A stretch of 37,882 nt of DNA, taken from a virus. Under the pieces are notes generated by a model. The model searched no databases and was not told the DNA's origin. It was given only the letters and a program-made list of their open reading frames with translations. The stretch spans positions 1 to 37,882 of the IMG/VR virus record IMGVR_UViG_3300028596_000034; one strand, 5' to 3'. This document shows, piece by piece, positions 37,397 to 37,882 of this stretch. The position numbers were made by a program, and so were the translations under genes. The stretch's first letter is position 1; every line of letters starts with the position of its first letter.

Positions 37397-37872
37397 TTGG
37401 TCACCGCTAAGCCCTGGTTATAAAACTCACCGTGCAGTCTCATTGCCGCCGATGCCCTTGCTTTCGATGCAAGCTCTACAGAATCAAAGCTTCCAAGATG
37501 AATAAGCCTTCCTTGATGCCTAACGCTTGCCGTCCACTTTTTGTTGGTGGAATGCCAGTGAACCCCTTTAAAGCCAGACTTACTGGTTAGCCTGCCCTTT
37601 TGGTTGTATAGGTTCTGAGCAACCGTGGCCTCCCTCAGATTTTCAATTCGGTTGTCACCACTAATTCCTTTAATGTGATCTATACATGCCGGCATATATC
37701 CATTAGCAAGTAGGAAAATTACTCTGTGAACTGAGTACTGACGCTTGAACATCCAGAATCGGAGATATCCTTTTCCGTCTTTGCTTCCAATCTTCCCTCC
37801 GGCTTTTGCCTTGTTGCTAATTGTCTTCTTCCAGTAAAGAAAACCATCTCGATATTCGACATGCTCGCTCAA
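37393..37872 (-). CDS. HNH endonuclease with AP2 DNA-binding domain (main part, N-terminus at 1-172)
   Basis: Visible part 159 residues; the true protein is 175 and starts at GTG 172 across the join. An HNH_3-type nuclease core lies at about 40-95 of this part: YLRFWMFKRQYSVHRVIFLLAN, then CIDHIKGISGDNRIENLREAT with the H-x-x-G and N-x-x-x-N pattern of the fold. An AP2-type domain follows (about 105-150, GFKGVHWHSTNKKWTASVRH, LIHLGSFDSVELAS), typical of phage HNH-AP2 homing nucleases. These are usually self-spreading elements. It is free-standing, not inside another gene. The TTG at 37872 is not the genuine start. Confidence 0.9.
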   Translation of the reverse strand: MSEHVEYRDGFLYWKKTISNKAKAGGKIGSKDGKGYLRFWMFKRQYSVHRVIFLLANGYMPACIDHIKGISGDNRIENLREATVAQNLYNQKGRLTSKSGFKGVHWHSTNKKWTASVRHQGRLIHLGSFDSVELASKARASAAMRLHGEFYNQGLAVTK

Positions 37873-37874
37873 AA
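37749..37874. repeat. Terminal direct repeat, right copy
   Basis: Identical to 1-126. Removing one copy leaves 37,748 unique bases and an intact HNH-AP2 gene. The last eight bases (37875-37882) agree with 127-134 at five of eight positions. Confidence 0.9.
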
Positions 37875-37882
37875 TTACACTC

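Overview
The window is an essentially complete genome of a P22-like podovirus (short-tailed, headful-packaging type) that probably infects Pseudomonas or a close relative. The host guess rests on high-GC codon use and on the general look of the small accessory, lysis and fibre proteins. The first 126 bases recur exactly at 37749-37874, and one HNH endonuclease gene reads in frame across that join. The unit is therefore circular, or circularly permuted, with about 37,748 unique bp, and the window ends are an arbitrary cut.

Layout on the circle: two divergent transcription arms leave a compact control region at about 3546-3878 and converge on a bidirectional terminator at 12470-12488. The leftward arm (minus strand) holds a Cro-like repressor, an HNH nuclease, a replication initiator with an internal iteron-type origin, a DnaB-type helicase, an unknown protein and an HNH-AP2 endonuclease. 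It continues across the join (37396 down to 35510) through small nin-like genes, several Cys-rich, a DUF3310 protein and a RusA resolvase, and ends at strong terminators (35419-35449, 35284-35308). A putative late promoter (about 35240) then leads into three small membrane proteins (holin candidates). After another terminator (33926-33960) comes the full P22 morphogenetic order: TerS, TerL, portal, scaffold, coat, a head protein, gp4-like, gp10-like, needle-like, a small protein, 2OG oxygenase, GNAT acetyltransferase, gp7/gp20/gp16-like ejection proteins and tailspike. Endolysin, Rz/Rz1 spanins and three fibre-related genes close the arm.

The rightward arm (plus strand, 3878-12461) corresponds to the lambda PL arm. 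It holds many small proteins, the Erf annealing protein and a lambda/YqaJ-type exonuclease (a recombination pair), DUF1367, a protein with two FtsK-gamma-like winged helices, Rha and an Ead/Ea22-like protein.

Most notable: no CI repressor, integrase or excisionase is visible, although the gene set is otherwise that of a temperate lambdoid phage. Where cI would lie there is only a divergent promoter pair whose two TTGCAA -35 boxes are 6 bp apart. The rightward leader carries a boxA and hairpins resembling a nut/put antitermination site. Other points of interest are the iteron origin inside the initiator gene, the GNAT/2OG oxygenase pair inside the virion operon, the tandem FtsK-gamma protein, a fibre-like protein with a Sec signal peptide, and a short linker repeated at gene starts.

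Functions come from motif recognition and gene order by eye; no database search was run.
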